NCBI GenBank assembly: GCA_029007575.1
Contig: JAQXIB010000266.1
Coordinates: 1-11,811, forward strand
DNA length: 11,811 nt
Direction of reading: 5' to 3'
Origin: Clostridiales bacterium
Lineage (GTDB): Bacteria > Bacillota > Clostridia > Oscillospirales > Ruminococcaceae
This document shows positions 1 through 6,476 of the stretch, one piece after another (position 1 is the first letter of the stretch; the number at the start of each line of letters is the position of its first letter). The translations under genes were made by a program, and so were the position numbers. Below the pieces are notes generated by a model. That model made no database searches. It was not told the DNA's origin and saw only the letters and a list, made by a program, of their open reading frames with translations.

Positions 1-1714
1 CCGACTTTTTGGCTTCGCTTCGCGGCGGATCAATCATCCCGACCAGCCCCAAAAAAATCAATCCTTCTTCTTTGGGCGCAAGCTCCGAATCGGGCAGTTC
101 CCGATAGGCGATCCCCAGCACCCGCAGAGCGTTAGATGCCATTTTATCATTTTCACGATCCAATTCTTTTTTCATATTGTCCGTTAAAGCAGATGCACCG
201 CTTTGCGTTGCGGCATAAAGGCATTTTTGCATCACAATATCGTATCCGCCTTTGGTCAGCAACAATCGCTTTCCGCTTTTGTTTTTGACGATCACCGACA
301 TACATTTTCGCTTGCTGTCAAAGGGAATTTCGTCTATTCGGGTGTATTCGTGCTCCAGCGAATCGCTGGTAACGCCTGCTTTGGCAGCCATGATCAGCAG
401 AGCGGTTTCGGTTGGATCACCGACGGCATTCCAACTGCCTTTGGCTTGGTTGACCGTCCTGTCCCGTCCGCCGAAGGCTTCGCCCGGCGTGTCGATACGG
501 CTGTTGTTGCATAGGACGGCCACTTCGATCAGCTTTTTGGTGTTGTTTTGCAGATTGACATTCATCCTTGTGCTGCCTTGTCGGAATTCACCGGCTTTTT
601 CGTATCCGTTTCCGGTTACCTCCAGATGATAATCGATTCCCACGATTTTTTTGACAGTCATTTTGTTTTCGGTCAGCGTTCCGGTTTTATCGGAGCAGAT
701 CACGCTGGCACAGCCCAGTGTTTCAACGGCATGCAAGCGGCGAATCAAGGATTTTTGTTTGACCATGCGGTTTACTGCGAGAGCAAGCGCAATGGTGACG
801 ATGGCAGGCAGACCTTCGGGGACAGCGGCTACCGATAAGGACAGCCCGGTGATCAGCATATTTAATATCGGCTCTCCGCGCAGGATACCGGTCAATGATA
901 CGATGGCGCAGATAATCAGGCAGCCGATGGCGATATATTTTCCCAATTCGCCCAGCTTTTTTTGAAGCGGCGTTTCTTCTTCCTCTATGCCTACCAGCAT
1001 ATCGGCAATTTGCCCCATTTGGGTATTCATGCCGGTCGCGATCACCTTTGCTCTGCCGTGTCCTTTCGTGACGGTGCAGCCCATGTACATTAAGTATTCT
1101 TTGTCGTGACCGGTAAAATCGGTGGCGGAAGGCCGGCTTTGCTTTTCGGATGGCAGGGATTCTCCGGTCAGCATGGCTTCATCCGATTCCAGCGTGCTGC
1201 ATTCCAAAATCAACGCATCCGCCGGGATTTTGTCCCCGGCTTCGACTTCAATGATGTCGCCGCACACCAGACCGTCAGTGGGAAGCTCGGTCAACTTGCC
1301 GTCCCGATACACCTTGGCGTGGGGAGCAGCCATTTTTTTCAACGCTTCCAGTGTTTTTTCGGTTTTAAATTCCTGTGCAAATCCCATGATTGCGTTTAGC
1401 AGCACGATCACGGCGATGGTCAGTGCTTCGGCATATTCTCCCATAAAAAGAGAAATGAGAGTGCTTGCCAGCAGAATCAAGGTGAGAAAATCTTTGAATT
1501 GTCCTGCGAATATTTTCATTGCATTGATTTTTTTACCCTGAGACAGGCAGTTCGGACCATCTTCCTTAAGACGTTTTGCAGCCTCTGAGGAAGACAGCCC
1601 CAGTTGACCGGCAGGACCTTCATCTGTTTGCGGAGAAAGAGGATTTTTTTGCGGATTTATTTTGGGAGATTCTTTTAAATCGCGTTCTAACAGATTCAAT
1701 AATTTCAAGTTCAT
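1..1714 (-). CDS. Calcium-type P-type ATPase, N-terminal 571 residues (C-terminus beyond window)
   Basis: Membrane pump of the P2 family (PMR1/SERCA-like) that would use ATP to export Ca2+, possibly Mn2+, from the cytoplasm. The reading frame is open from the start to the left edge. In order it shows an N-terminal cation-ATPase segment (LSSSEAAKRL, 40-50), M1 and M2 at about 75-91 and 95-113, the actuator loop TGES (183-186), M3 at about 260-277, M4 with PEGLP (299-303, E300 matching the Ca2+-ligand glutamate), the phosphorylation motif DKTGT (D342), GDPTE (432-436), PFDSKRK (464-470), the nucleotide site TKGG (487-490; usually KGA) and the hinge MIDPPR (560-565). Family members are about 850-900 residues, so roughly the last third, including the M5-M6 ion ligands, is missing and ion choice is inferred from M4 alone. 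The ATG at 1714 directly abuts an AAGGGGA sequence; a TTG at 1708 has better spacing (6 nt) and may be the true start. A weak promoter (TTGCAT at 1766-1761, TACTTT at 1743-1738, 17-nt spacer) lies just upstream. Not an operon with tyrA: a terminator separates them. Confidence 0.93.
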   Translation of the reverse strand, partial: MNLKLLNLLERDLKESPKINPQKNPLSPQTDEGPAGQLGLSSSEAAKRLKEDGPNCLSQGKKINAMKIFAGQFKDFLTLILLASTLISLFMGEYAEALTIAVIVLLNAIMGFAQEFKTEKTLEALKKMAAPHAKVYRDGKLTELPTDGLVCGDIIEVEAGDKIPADALILECSTLESDEAMLTGESLPSEKQSRPSATDFTGHDKEYLMYMGCTVTKGHGRAKVIATGMNTQMGQIADMLVGIEEEETPLQKKLGELGKYIAIGCLIICAIVSLTGILRGEPILNMLITGLSLSVAAVPEGLPAIVTIALALAVNRMVKQKSLIRRLHAVETLGCASVICSDKTGTLTENKMTVKKIVGIDYHLEVTGNGYEKAGEFRQGSTRMNVNLQNNTKKLIEVAVLCNNSRIDTPGEAFGGRDRTVNQAKGSWNAVGDPTETALLIMAAKAGVTSDSLEHEYTRIDEIPFDSKRKCMSVIVKNKSGKRLLLTKGGYDIVMQKCLYAATQSGASALTDNMKKELDRENDKMASNALRVLGIAYRELPDSELAPKEEGLIFLGLVGMIDPPRSEAKKS

Positions 1715-1822
1715 TCCCCTTTTCGAATCGATTGGACAAAGTATCTGACAAGTCCATTCTATGCAAAGACAGGGGTTTTTAGAATAGCCGACCGGAAGAC
1801 GCTGGGGAAAATTGATATGAGA

Positions 1823-1862
1823 AAAGTCAAGATGCCACTGATTTTTATGGCATCTTGACTTT
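1823..1862 (-). terminator. Intrinsic terminator of tyrA
   Basis: A perfect 15-bp inverted repeat (arms 1823-1837 and 1848-1862, 10-nt loop) begins about 10 nt after the tyrA stop. Read on the minus strand the stem ends in TTT followed by TCTCAT, a short U-rich tail. The plus-strand reading is followed by GACAGG, which is less suitable, so the minus orientation is preferred. It should insulate the P-type ATPase gene from tyrA transcription. Confidence 0.8.
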
Positions 1863-1872
1863 GACAGGATCA

Positions 1873-2733
1873 CTATTGATTTATCATTTCCAAACTTTTT
1901 TCTTTTAATTCTCTGCCGTCCTTTAATAATTGCCGAAGGGCATCGTCATCGTTTCGGCGCAGCGCATCCCGATATTCGCAGAGATGATCAATGATCGTGT
2001 CGATTTCAAACAACAGAGGATCTTTGTTCATCATAAACAGGTCGGTCCACATGTTTTCATTCAGCTTCGCTACTCTCGTTAAATCCAAGAAGCTTCCCGC
2101 GCTGAATCCGTCGTAATATTGGGAAGATGGACTTTTGATGTAAGCGTTGGACACCACGTGAGCGAGCTGCGACGTAAAGGCAATAATCTGATCATGTCGT
2201 TCGGGCGAAGAAATGACTACCTTTTTAAAATGCATGATTTCCGCCAGGGAAGCGACCTCTTTGACCGCCTCCGCAGAGGTTTGTTCGGTCGGGGTGAGAA
2301 TCATGCTTGCCCGGTCAAAAAGATTATCCAGTGCGTAATCATATCCGGAGAACTCCCGTCCTGCCATCGGATGCGTGCCGACAAAATGTACGCCGTGTTC
2401 TTTCAGCGGCATGGTGACCTGCTCCACAACAGCGGATTTGATACCGCATACATCCATAACGATGCTGCCTGGTTTGAATAGGGCGACATGATCCAGAATA
2501 AAGCGGATGGTTTGCTTGGGATGCAGCGCGACAATGACAATATCGCAATTTTTCAGATCATCGGGCGTCATACCGGCTGATATGACACCGTCGTTCAGCG
2601 CGCTTTGGAGTGTCTGCGGGTTGGTATCCAGCGCTAAACAACTTTTTCCGGTATGTTTTTTGATTGTTTTGCAAATTGAGCCGCCGATTAATCCCAATCC
2701 GATGACTGCTATCGTTTGATTAGAAATATCCAT
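1873..2733 (-). CDS. tyrA: Prephenate dehydrogenase
   Basis: Cytoplasmic enzyme of tyrosine biosynthesis that oxidatively decarboxylates prephenate to 4-hydroxyphenylpyruvate with NAD(P)+. With the chosen start it has 286 residues. The Rossmann dinucleotide motif GLGLIGGS is at 12-19, the catalytic-region HPMAG at 121-125 (H121), and the helical C-terminal half contains SPERHDQIIAFTSQLAHVVSNA-type residues from about 176, typical of the family. There is no C-terminal ACT domain, so feedback control by tyrosine, if any, must be through the core. The ATG at 2733 puts the Rossmann strand a few residues from the N-terminus and has GGAAAGG upstream (11 nt spacing). The ATG at 2793 adds 20 residues unlike the family and has a hairpin just 2 nt before it, so it is less likely. 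A promoter of its own lies at 2842-2870. No other aromatic-pathway gene is in the window. Confidence 0.93.
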   Translation of the reverse strand: MDISNQTIAVIGLGLIGGSICKTIKKHTGKSCLALDTNPQTLQSALNDGVISAGMTPDDLKNCDIVIVALHPKQTIRFILDHVALFKPGSIVMDVCGIKSAVVEQVTMPLKEHGVHFVGTHPMAGREFSGYDYALDNLFDRASMILTPTEQTSAEAVKEVASLAEIMHFKKVVISSPERHDQIIAFTSQLAHVVSNAYIKSPSSQYYDGFSAGSFLDLTRVAKLNENMWTDLFMMNKDPLLFEIDTIIDHLCEYRDALRRNDDDALRQLLKDGRELKEKSLEMINQ

Positions 2734-2795
2734 AAGTTTTCTTGCCTTTCCGAATCCGTTCGTCAACCTTGAAAATATGATTGATATGACCATTT

Positions 2796-2813
2796 CACCG
2801 GCATTTTCCGGTG
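2796..2813 (-). other. Small hairpin in the tyrA leader
   Basis: Arms CACCGG (2796-2801) and CCGGTG (2808-2813) are exact complements around a 6-nt loop. The element lies in the predicted tyrA leader, 2 nt upstream of the alternative ATG at 2793, where it would hinder initiation; it is compatible with initiation at 2733. A regulatory role is not shown. Confidence 0.4.
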
Positions 2814-2841
2814 TTTGTAAACCATTGAGCCGAGCAATTAT

Positions 2842-2870
2842 ATCTTATCATACCGGTTTGCTAAAGTCAA
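2842..2870 (-). promoter_or_regulatory. Predicted tyrA promoter
   Basis: On the minus strand, TTGACT (2870-2865) is separated by 17 nt from TAAGAT (2847-2842). A second reading uses TATAAT at 2842-2837 with TTAGCA as -35 and a 16-nt spacer. Either gives a start around 2830-2835 and shows tyrA can be transcribed independently of pyk. Confidence 0.55.
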
Positions 2871-2886
2871 TTGCTTTCCCAAAGCC

Positions 2887-2922
2887 AACGGCGGATATAC
2901 CGTGAAAAGTACACCCGCCGTT
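2887..2922 (-). terminator. Hairpin after pyk, likely 3' end of the pyk transcript
   Basis: Arms 2887-2900 and 2909-2922 flank an 8-nt loop, starting about 18 nt after the pyk stop. As minus-strand RNA the 14 positions all pair (12 Watson-Crick plus two G-U). As plus-strand RNA the same two positions are A-C mismatches, so the minus RNA is the better folder. It lacks a good U-tract on the minus side (TTGGCTTTGGG follows); the T-run lies on the plus side. It may be a weak terminator or a 3'-end stabilising hairpin. Confidence 0.55.
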
Positions 2923-2940
2923 TTTATATATCGCATTTGA

Positions 2941-4704
2941 TTACTGCTCTTTTTTGAGAGCCACTTTATCGCTGCATACGATGCCGCGTACTGCGTCAAG
3001 CGTCACTGTCGTTCCGCTCTTGAGACGCAGACTTGCGTTTTCGGCTCCGACAATGACCGGAATATCCAGCGCCAATCCGACAATCGCCGCATGAGAATTG
3101 AGTCCGTCAATTTCGGTAATAATACCGGAAGCCTGTTTCATAATATCCAGAATTTCGTTGCTGGTTTGTGGGATTACGAGGATGTCGCCGTGTTTGAAAT
3201 TCCGTTTTGCTTCTTCCTCATCCCGGCAGACGCATAAATTCCCGCAAGCCACATGATGGGTGACTCCGGAGCCGGACAGTAACACATCCCCAACCACGTG
3301 TACTTTCAGCAGGTTGGTAGTACCGCTGATACCGAGCGGAACGCCTGCGGTAATAACAACCAAGTCGCCGCTGGAAACCAGTCCGGCTTTTACAGCCATA
3401 TCCACCGAATGATCGAATAATTCATCGGTAATCGTCTTTTCTTCTACCGAAATCGGCGTAACACCCCATGAAAGATTCATTTGGCGGCAGACCTGCATAT
3501 TGGTCGAGCAGCCGATGATCGGACAAAGCGGACGGTATTTGGAGATCATCCGTGCGGTTTGACCGGTTTTGGTAACGGTAATGATCGCGGTGGCGCCTAA
3601 GTCATGGGCGGTCGTAACGGTAGCATGGGAGATGGCGTTTGTCACGTTCGGCGCTTCCACGATGTCGCGGCTGTTAAAGCGTTTGACATAATCGATGTCG
3701 TTTTCTGCTCGCTCGGCAATTTTTGCCATGGTGATCACGGATTCCACCGGGTAAGCGCCTGCAGCCGTTTCGCCGGACAGCATAATGGCGCTGGTGCCGT
3801 CATAGATCGCGTTGGCAACATCAGTGGACTCCGCACGGGTAGGACGGGGGTTTTTCATCATGCTGTCCAGCATTTGGGTTGCGGTAATAACCTGCTTGCC
3901 GGCGTTGTACGCTTTTTTGATCAACATTTTCTGTAAAACCGGAATTTCTTCCAGTGGAATTTCTACGCCCATGTCTCCGCGCGCAACCATAACGCCGTCG
4001 GTCACCCGTAAAATTTCGTCGATATTGTTCACACCGTCAATGTTTTCTATTTTAGCGATGATTTTGATGGAATGGCAATTGTGTCGATTCAAAATGGCAC
4101 GGATATCTAAAATATCCTGCGCGCAGCGCACGAAGGAAGCGGCGATAAAATCAAACCCGGTTTCGATACCGAATATGATGTCTTCTTCGTCTCTTTTGCT
4201 GAGAAAAGGCATAGAAAGATAGACGCCCGGAACGTTGATGCCCTTGCTGTTGCTGATGACGCCGCCGTTGACCACTTCGGTGACGATTTCGCTGGAGGTA
4301 AAGCTTTTTACCCGCAGCTCAATCAAACCGTCGTCGATCAGGATGCGGGTACCGGCTTTGATATCGTTTGGCAAGTTCTTGTAAGTAATAGAGGCTTTGG
4401 TTTCGTCACCGATAATTTCATCGGTATAAAGAGTAAATTTGTCTCCGGCTTTCAAGACGGCTTTGCCGTTTTTAATTTTGTGAAGTCTGATTTCCGGTCC
4501 TTTGGTGTCCAGCAAGGTTGCGATCGGGAGACCAAGTTCTTCCCGCAGCTTAACCACCATATCATATCTTGCCTTGTGTTCGGCATGGGTTTGATGTGAA
4601 AAGTTGAAGCGGGCGACATTCATTCCGGCCCGCATCATTTGGCGGACGATATTTTCATCATCGGTGGACGGCCCCAGCGTGCAGATAATTTTTGTTTTTC
4701 TCAT
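2941..4704 (-). CDS. pyk: Pyruvate kinase with C-terminal PEP-utilising-type domain
   Basis: Cytoplasmic glycolytic enzyme converting phosphoenolpyruvate and ADP to pyruvate and ATP. With the chosen start it has 587 residues, the long form known from Bacillus, versus about 470 in E. coli. The A domain opens with RKTKIICTLGPST (2-14) and has FNFSH (33-37), DTKGPEIR (66-73), the signature IIAKIEN (215-221, catalytic K218, metal ligand E220), MVARGDMGVEIP (239-250, D244) and TATQMLDSM (274-282). The B domain is roughly 75-165. The C domain follows, and from about 475 an extra domain carries LVIPQTSNEI and GLNSHAAIVG (534-543, H538), resembling the phosphohistidine domain of PEP synthase; in Bacillus it does not have a proven catalytic role. 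The ATG at 4704 gives the standard N-terminus, with AAGGA 12 nt upstream. An ATG at 4716 adds MVII but has AAGGA touching it. It has its own promoter and a structured leader. Confidence 0.97.
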   Translation of the reverse strand: MRKTKIICTLGPSTDDENIVRQMMRAGMNVARFNFSHQTHAEHKARYDMVVKLREELGLPIATLLDTKGPEIRLHKIKNGKAVLKAGDKFTLYTDEIIGDETKASITYKNLPNDIKAGTRILIDDGLIELRVKSFTSSEIVTEVVNGGVISNSKGINVPGVYLSMPFLSKRDEEDIIFGIETGFDFIAASFVRCAQDILDIRAILNRHNCHSIKIIAKIENIDGVNNIDEILRVTDGVMVARGDMGVEIPLEEIPVLQKMLIKKAYNAGKQVITATQMLDSMMKNPRPTRAESTDVANAIYDGTSAIMLSGETAAGAYPVESVITMAKIAERAENDIDYVKRFNSRDIVEAPNVTNAISHATVTTAHDLGATAIITVTKTGQTARMISKYRPLCPIIGCSTNMQVCRQMNLSWGVTPISVEEKTITDELFDHSVDMAVKAGLVSSGDLVVITAGVPLGISGTTNLLKVHVVGDVLLSGSGVTHHVACGNLCVCRDEEEAKRNFKHGDILVIPQTSNEILDIMKQASGIITEIDGLNSHAAIVGLALDIPVIVGAENASLRLKSGTTVTLDAVRGIVCSDKVALKKEQ

Positions 4705-4737
4705 AATAATCACCATTCCTTATTGAATTTGCATCGG

Positions 4738-4756
4738 TATTGCACGAAGTGCGATA
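4738..4756 (-). other. Hairpin in the pyk leader
   Basis: Arms TATTGCAC (4738-4745) and GTGCGATA (4749-4756) enclose the loop GAA, giving an 8-bp stem with one G-T pair. It sits in the 5' leader of pyk about 35 nt before the start codon. Role unknown; it could be part of leader control or simple mRNA structure. Confidence 0.4.
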
Positions 4757-4804
4757 TTTCGCCCGTGATATCGGCTCCCAACATTTGAGTCATCATTTAT
4801 AGAT

Positions 4805-4833
4805 AAAAAGGAACGGAGCTTGTCGCAGTTCCT
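4805..4833 (-). terminator. Terminator-like hairpin inside the pyk leader (possible attenuator)
   Basis: On the minus strand, AGGAAC (4833-4828) and GTTCCT (4814-4809) form a short stem with a 13-nt loop, followed at once by a run of T (opposite 4809-4805) and then ATC. It lies between the predicted pyk promoter and the pyk start codon, so it could end transcription early. The stem is only 6 bp, hence moderate-to-low confidence. No T-box sequence or known riboswitch core was recognised around it. Confidence 0.35.
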
Positions 4834-4881
4834 CGGGCTTCTTTTTTATAAGACGGTAAACTTAAAAAATTCCCCCATATT

Positions 4882-4910
4882 ACTATATTTCAAATGATTG
4901 GTTTTTGCAA
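4882..4910 (-). promoter_or_regulatory. Predicted pyk promoter
   Basis: On the minus strand, TTGCAA (4910-4905), a 17-nt spacer and TATAGT (4887-4882) form a good sigma-A-like promoter. Transcription would start near 4875 and give a leader of about 170 nt before the pyk ATG. It is back to back with the plus-strand promoter at 4984-5012. Confidence 0.6.
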
Positions 4911-4983
4911 GCGAAAGATGTCATTTTTATTGTTTTGTATATAACTTACTAATATTATGGCAATTATTTATATTGTTTACACA

Positions 4984-5012
4984 TTGATTTTCGCTGATTA
5001 TTTCTGTATACT
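4984..5012 (+). promoter_or_regulatory. Predicted promoter of the GntR/ABC operon
   Basis: TTGATT (4984-4989), a 17-nt spacer and TATACT (5007-5012) make a strong sigma-A-like promoter. The start would fall near 5019, leaving a leader of about 115 nt before the regulator. It is followed by GTGT/ACAC half-sites that may form the operator. Confidence 0.65.
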
Positions 5013-5018
5013 AATTCT

Positions 5019-5051
5019 GTGTTACACGAACTAGTACAGATAATACACTTT
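5019..5051 (+). promoter_or_regulatory. Candidate operator at the start of the GntR/ABC transcript
   Basis: GTGTTACAC (5019-5027) is an odd-centre palindrome at the predicted transcription start, and TACACTTT (5044-5051) lies one to two helical turns away. Half-sites of the GTGTA/TACAC kind are known for YtrA-subfamily GntR repressors. The same TACACTTT, read on the other strand, is part of the palindrome at 8663-8676. The two halves are not evenly spaced, so the exact operator is uncertain. Confidence 0.4.
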
Positions 5052-5133
5052 TTCAGTCCGTTTGAAGATGCTGATTTTGATTGACAGTTAACAGCAAACG
5101 GGACAAAAATTCAGGAGGAAAGGGGTATAAGCG

Positions 5134-5529
5134 ATGATTAGTATTACGCTGAATACCGGCGTACCGATCTATGAGCAACTGAAAAAAGCTATTATTGAAA
5201 ACACACTGCTCGGAATTTTAGAGCCGGATGAACAACTGCCTTCGGTGCGAAGCCTTTCTAAAGAGCTGGGCGTCAATCCCAATACGGTACAAAAAGCATA
5301 TCAGGCGCTGGAAAGCGAAGGGATTATTTATTCTTTGGCTGGAAAAGGAAGCTTTGTTTCATCTCATATTCAAATTCTTCCGTCTATTAAAAAAAATGCG
5401 GAAAAAGCGCTTTCTACCGCAATTGACGAAGCGTTGTTGGCAGGTTTGACAAAGGCGGAGATCAAGGCGTTGACCGATATTTGTGAGGAAAGATACCAAA
5501 AAAAGCGCAAAGACATGATAGGGGAATAA
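5134..5529 (+). CDS. GntR-family transcriptional regulator, YtrA subfamily
   Basis: Likely autorepressor of the ABC cassette that follows. The 131-residue protein has a GntR winged helix at about 9-76 (PIYEQLKKAII, LPSVRSLSKELGVNPNTVQKAY, then EGIIYSLAGKGSFV as the wing), followed by only about 50 residues of helical tail. That short tail, without a FadR, UTRA or aminotransferase domain, is the mark of the YtrA subfamily, which dimerises through these helices and usually sits first in an ABC-transporter operon, as here. AGGAGG (5113-5118) and AAAGGGG (5119-5125) precede the ATG; the second has the better spacing of 8 nt. The ATPase start lies 47 nt after the stop. YtrA-type proteins in Bacillus respond to cell-wall-active antibiotics, but the signal here is unknown. 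Confidence 0.93.
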   Translation: MISITLNTGVPIYEQLKKAIIENTLLGILEPDEQLPSVRSLSKELGVNPNTVQKAYQALESEGIIYSLAGKGSFVSSHIQILPSIKKNAEKALSTAIDEALLAGLTKAEIKALTDICEERYQKKRKDMIGE

Positions 5530-5576
5530 TCATAATTTTGTTCGGCAGATATGATGTATCGAAAGGATGGCAGAAG

Positions 5577-6476
5577 ATGATTGTATTCGACCATGTAAAA
5601 AAGATATTGGACGGAAAGACCGTTTTGGATTTAAAAGAGCTTACGATTCCAAAGGGAGCTTTATATGGATTGATCGGCGCAAACGGTGCCGGAAAATCAA
5701 CGATGCTGCGGTTGATCAGCGGTGTATATAACGCTGACGAAGGCATTGTTTCAGTGGACGGCGAAAACATATTGGATAATGCAAAGATGAAGGAAAAACT
5801 GTTTTTTGTGCCGGATGATCCTTATTTCTTGCCCCAGGCAACCTTGAATGACATAGCTTCTTTTTATCAGACGTATTACAGAAAGTTTGATTATGAACTA
5901 TACAAGCAGTTGTGTGCTGCCTTTGATTTGCCGATCAAGGATAAAATTATTTCCTATTCCAAAGGCATGAAACGTCAGGCAATTATCCTTTTGGCATTGT
6001 CGACCCATCCGGAATATTTACTGCTGGACGAGTCTTTTGACGGACTGGATCCGGTGATGCGTCAAAAAGTAAGAAGAATCTTGGTGGATATTTCCGCTCA
6101 GAGAAGCATCACGGTCATCATTAGTTCTCACAATTTGCGGGAATTGGATGAGTTGTGTGATTATGTCGGAGTGGTATATCAAGGAAAATTGCTGTACAAT
6201 ATTGCGATGGAGGAATTAAAGCAGCGGATACATAAATATCAGTTGGCGTTTTCGTCTCCGGTGACCGAGGAATATTTTTCCCGTTTCAGTCTGCTCAGCT
6301 GCAAAATAGTAGGAAAGTTTGTTACCATCGTTGCCAAAGGCGAAGCGGATATATTGGAACAAAAAATCAATATGCTCCAGCCTTTGGCGATGGAAAAATT
6401 TCCGCTGACGTTGGAAGAAATTTTTATTTACGAAATGGAGGCGAAAGGTTATGACTACCAAAACATCTTTGCATAA
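5577..6476 (+). CDS. ABC transporter ATP-binding protein (YtrB-like)
   Basis: Cytoplasmic ATPase that would power the permease encoded next. With the ATG at 5577 it has 299 residues. Walker A GANGAGKST is at 34-42 (K40), the signature SYSKGMKRQ at 126-134 replaces LSGGQ with the YSKGM form common in this group, Walker B YLLLDE is at 147-152 (D151, E152), the D-loop GLDP at 156-159 and the switch H185 in SSH. In the Q-loop region the sequence reads FFVPDDPYF (76-84), with no glutamine at the usual place. The last 90 residues form a C-terminal extension (from about 210) with helical and strand character. The ATG at 5577 has GAAAGGA 9 nt upstream; an in-frame TTG at 5538 is a longer alternative without an evident ribosome binding site. 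The last 26 nt overlap the permease gene, implying translational coupling. Confidence 0.95.
   Translation: MIVFDHVKKILDGKTVLDLKELTIPKGALYGLIGANGAGKSTMLRLISGVYNADEGIVSVDGENILDNAKMKEKLFFVPDDPYFLPQATLNDIASFYQTYYRKFDYELYKQLCAAFDLPIKDKIISYSKGMKRQAIILLALSTHPEYLLLDESFDGLDPVMRQKVRRILVDISAQRSITVIISSHNLRELDELCDYVGVVYQGKLLYNIAMEELKQRIHKYQLAFSSPVTEEYFSRFSLLSCKIVGKFVTIVAKGEADILEQKINMLQPLAMEKFPLTLEEIFIYEMEAKGYDYQNIFA

Noticed and set aside
203..1541. Several plus-strand open frames opposite the P-type ATPase
   Set aside because: They overlap an unbroken minus-strand frame with all expected ATPase motifs, have no ribosome binding sites and no recognisable domains.
2119..4222. Open frames opposite or within tyrA and pyk
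   Set aside because: The enzymes are complete and recognisable on the minus strand; the other frames encode low-complexity, Cys- or His-rich sequence typical of shadows.
4738..4850. T-box or other known riboswitch in the pyk leader
   Set aside because: No T-box consensus (GGGTGGNACC-like) or other conserved core is seen; only short hairpins remain.
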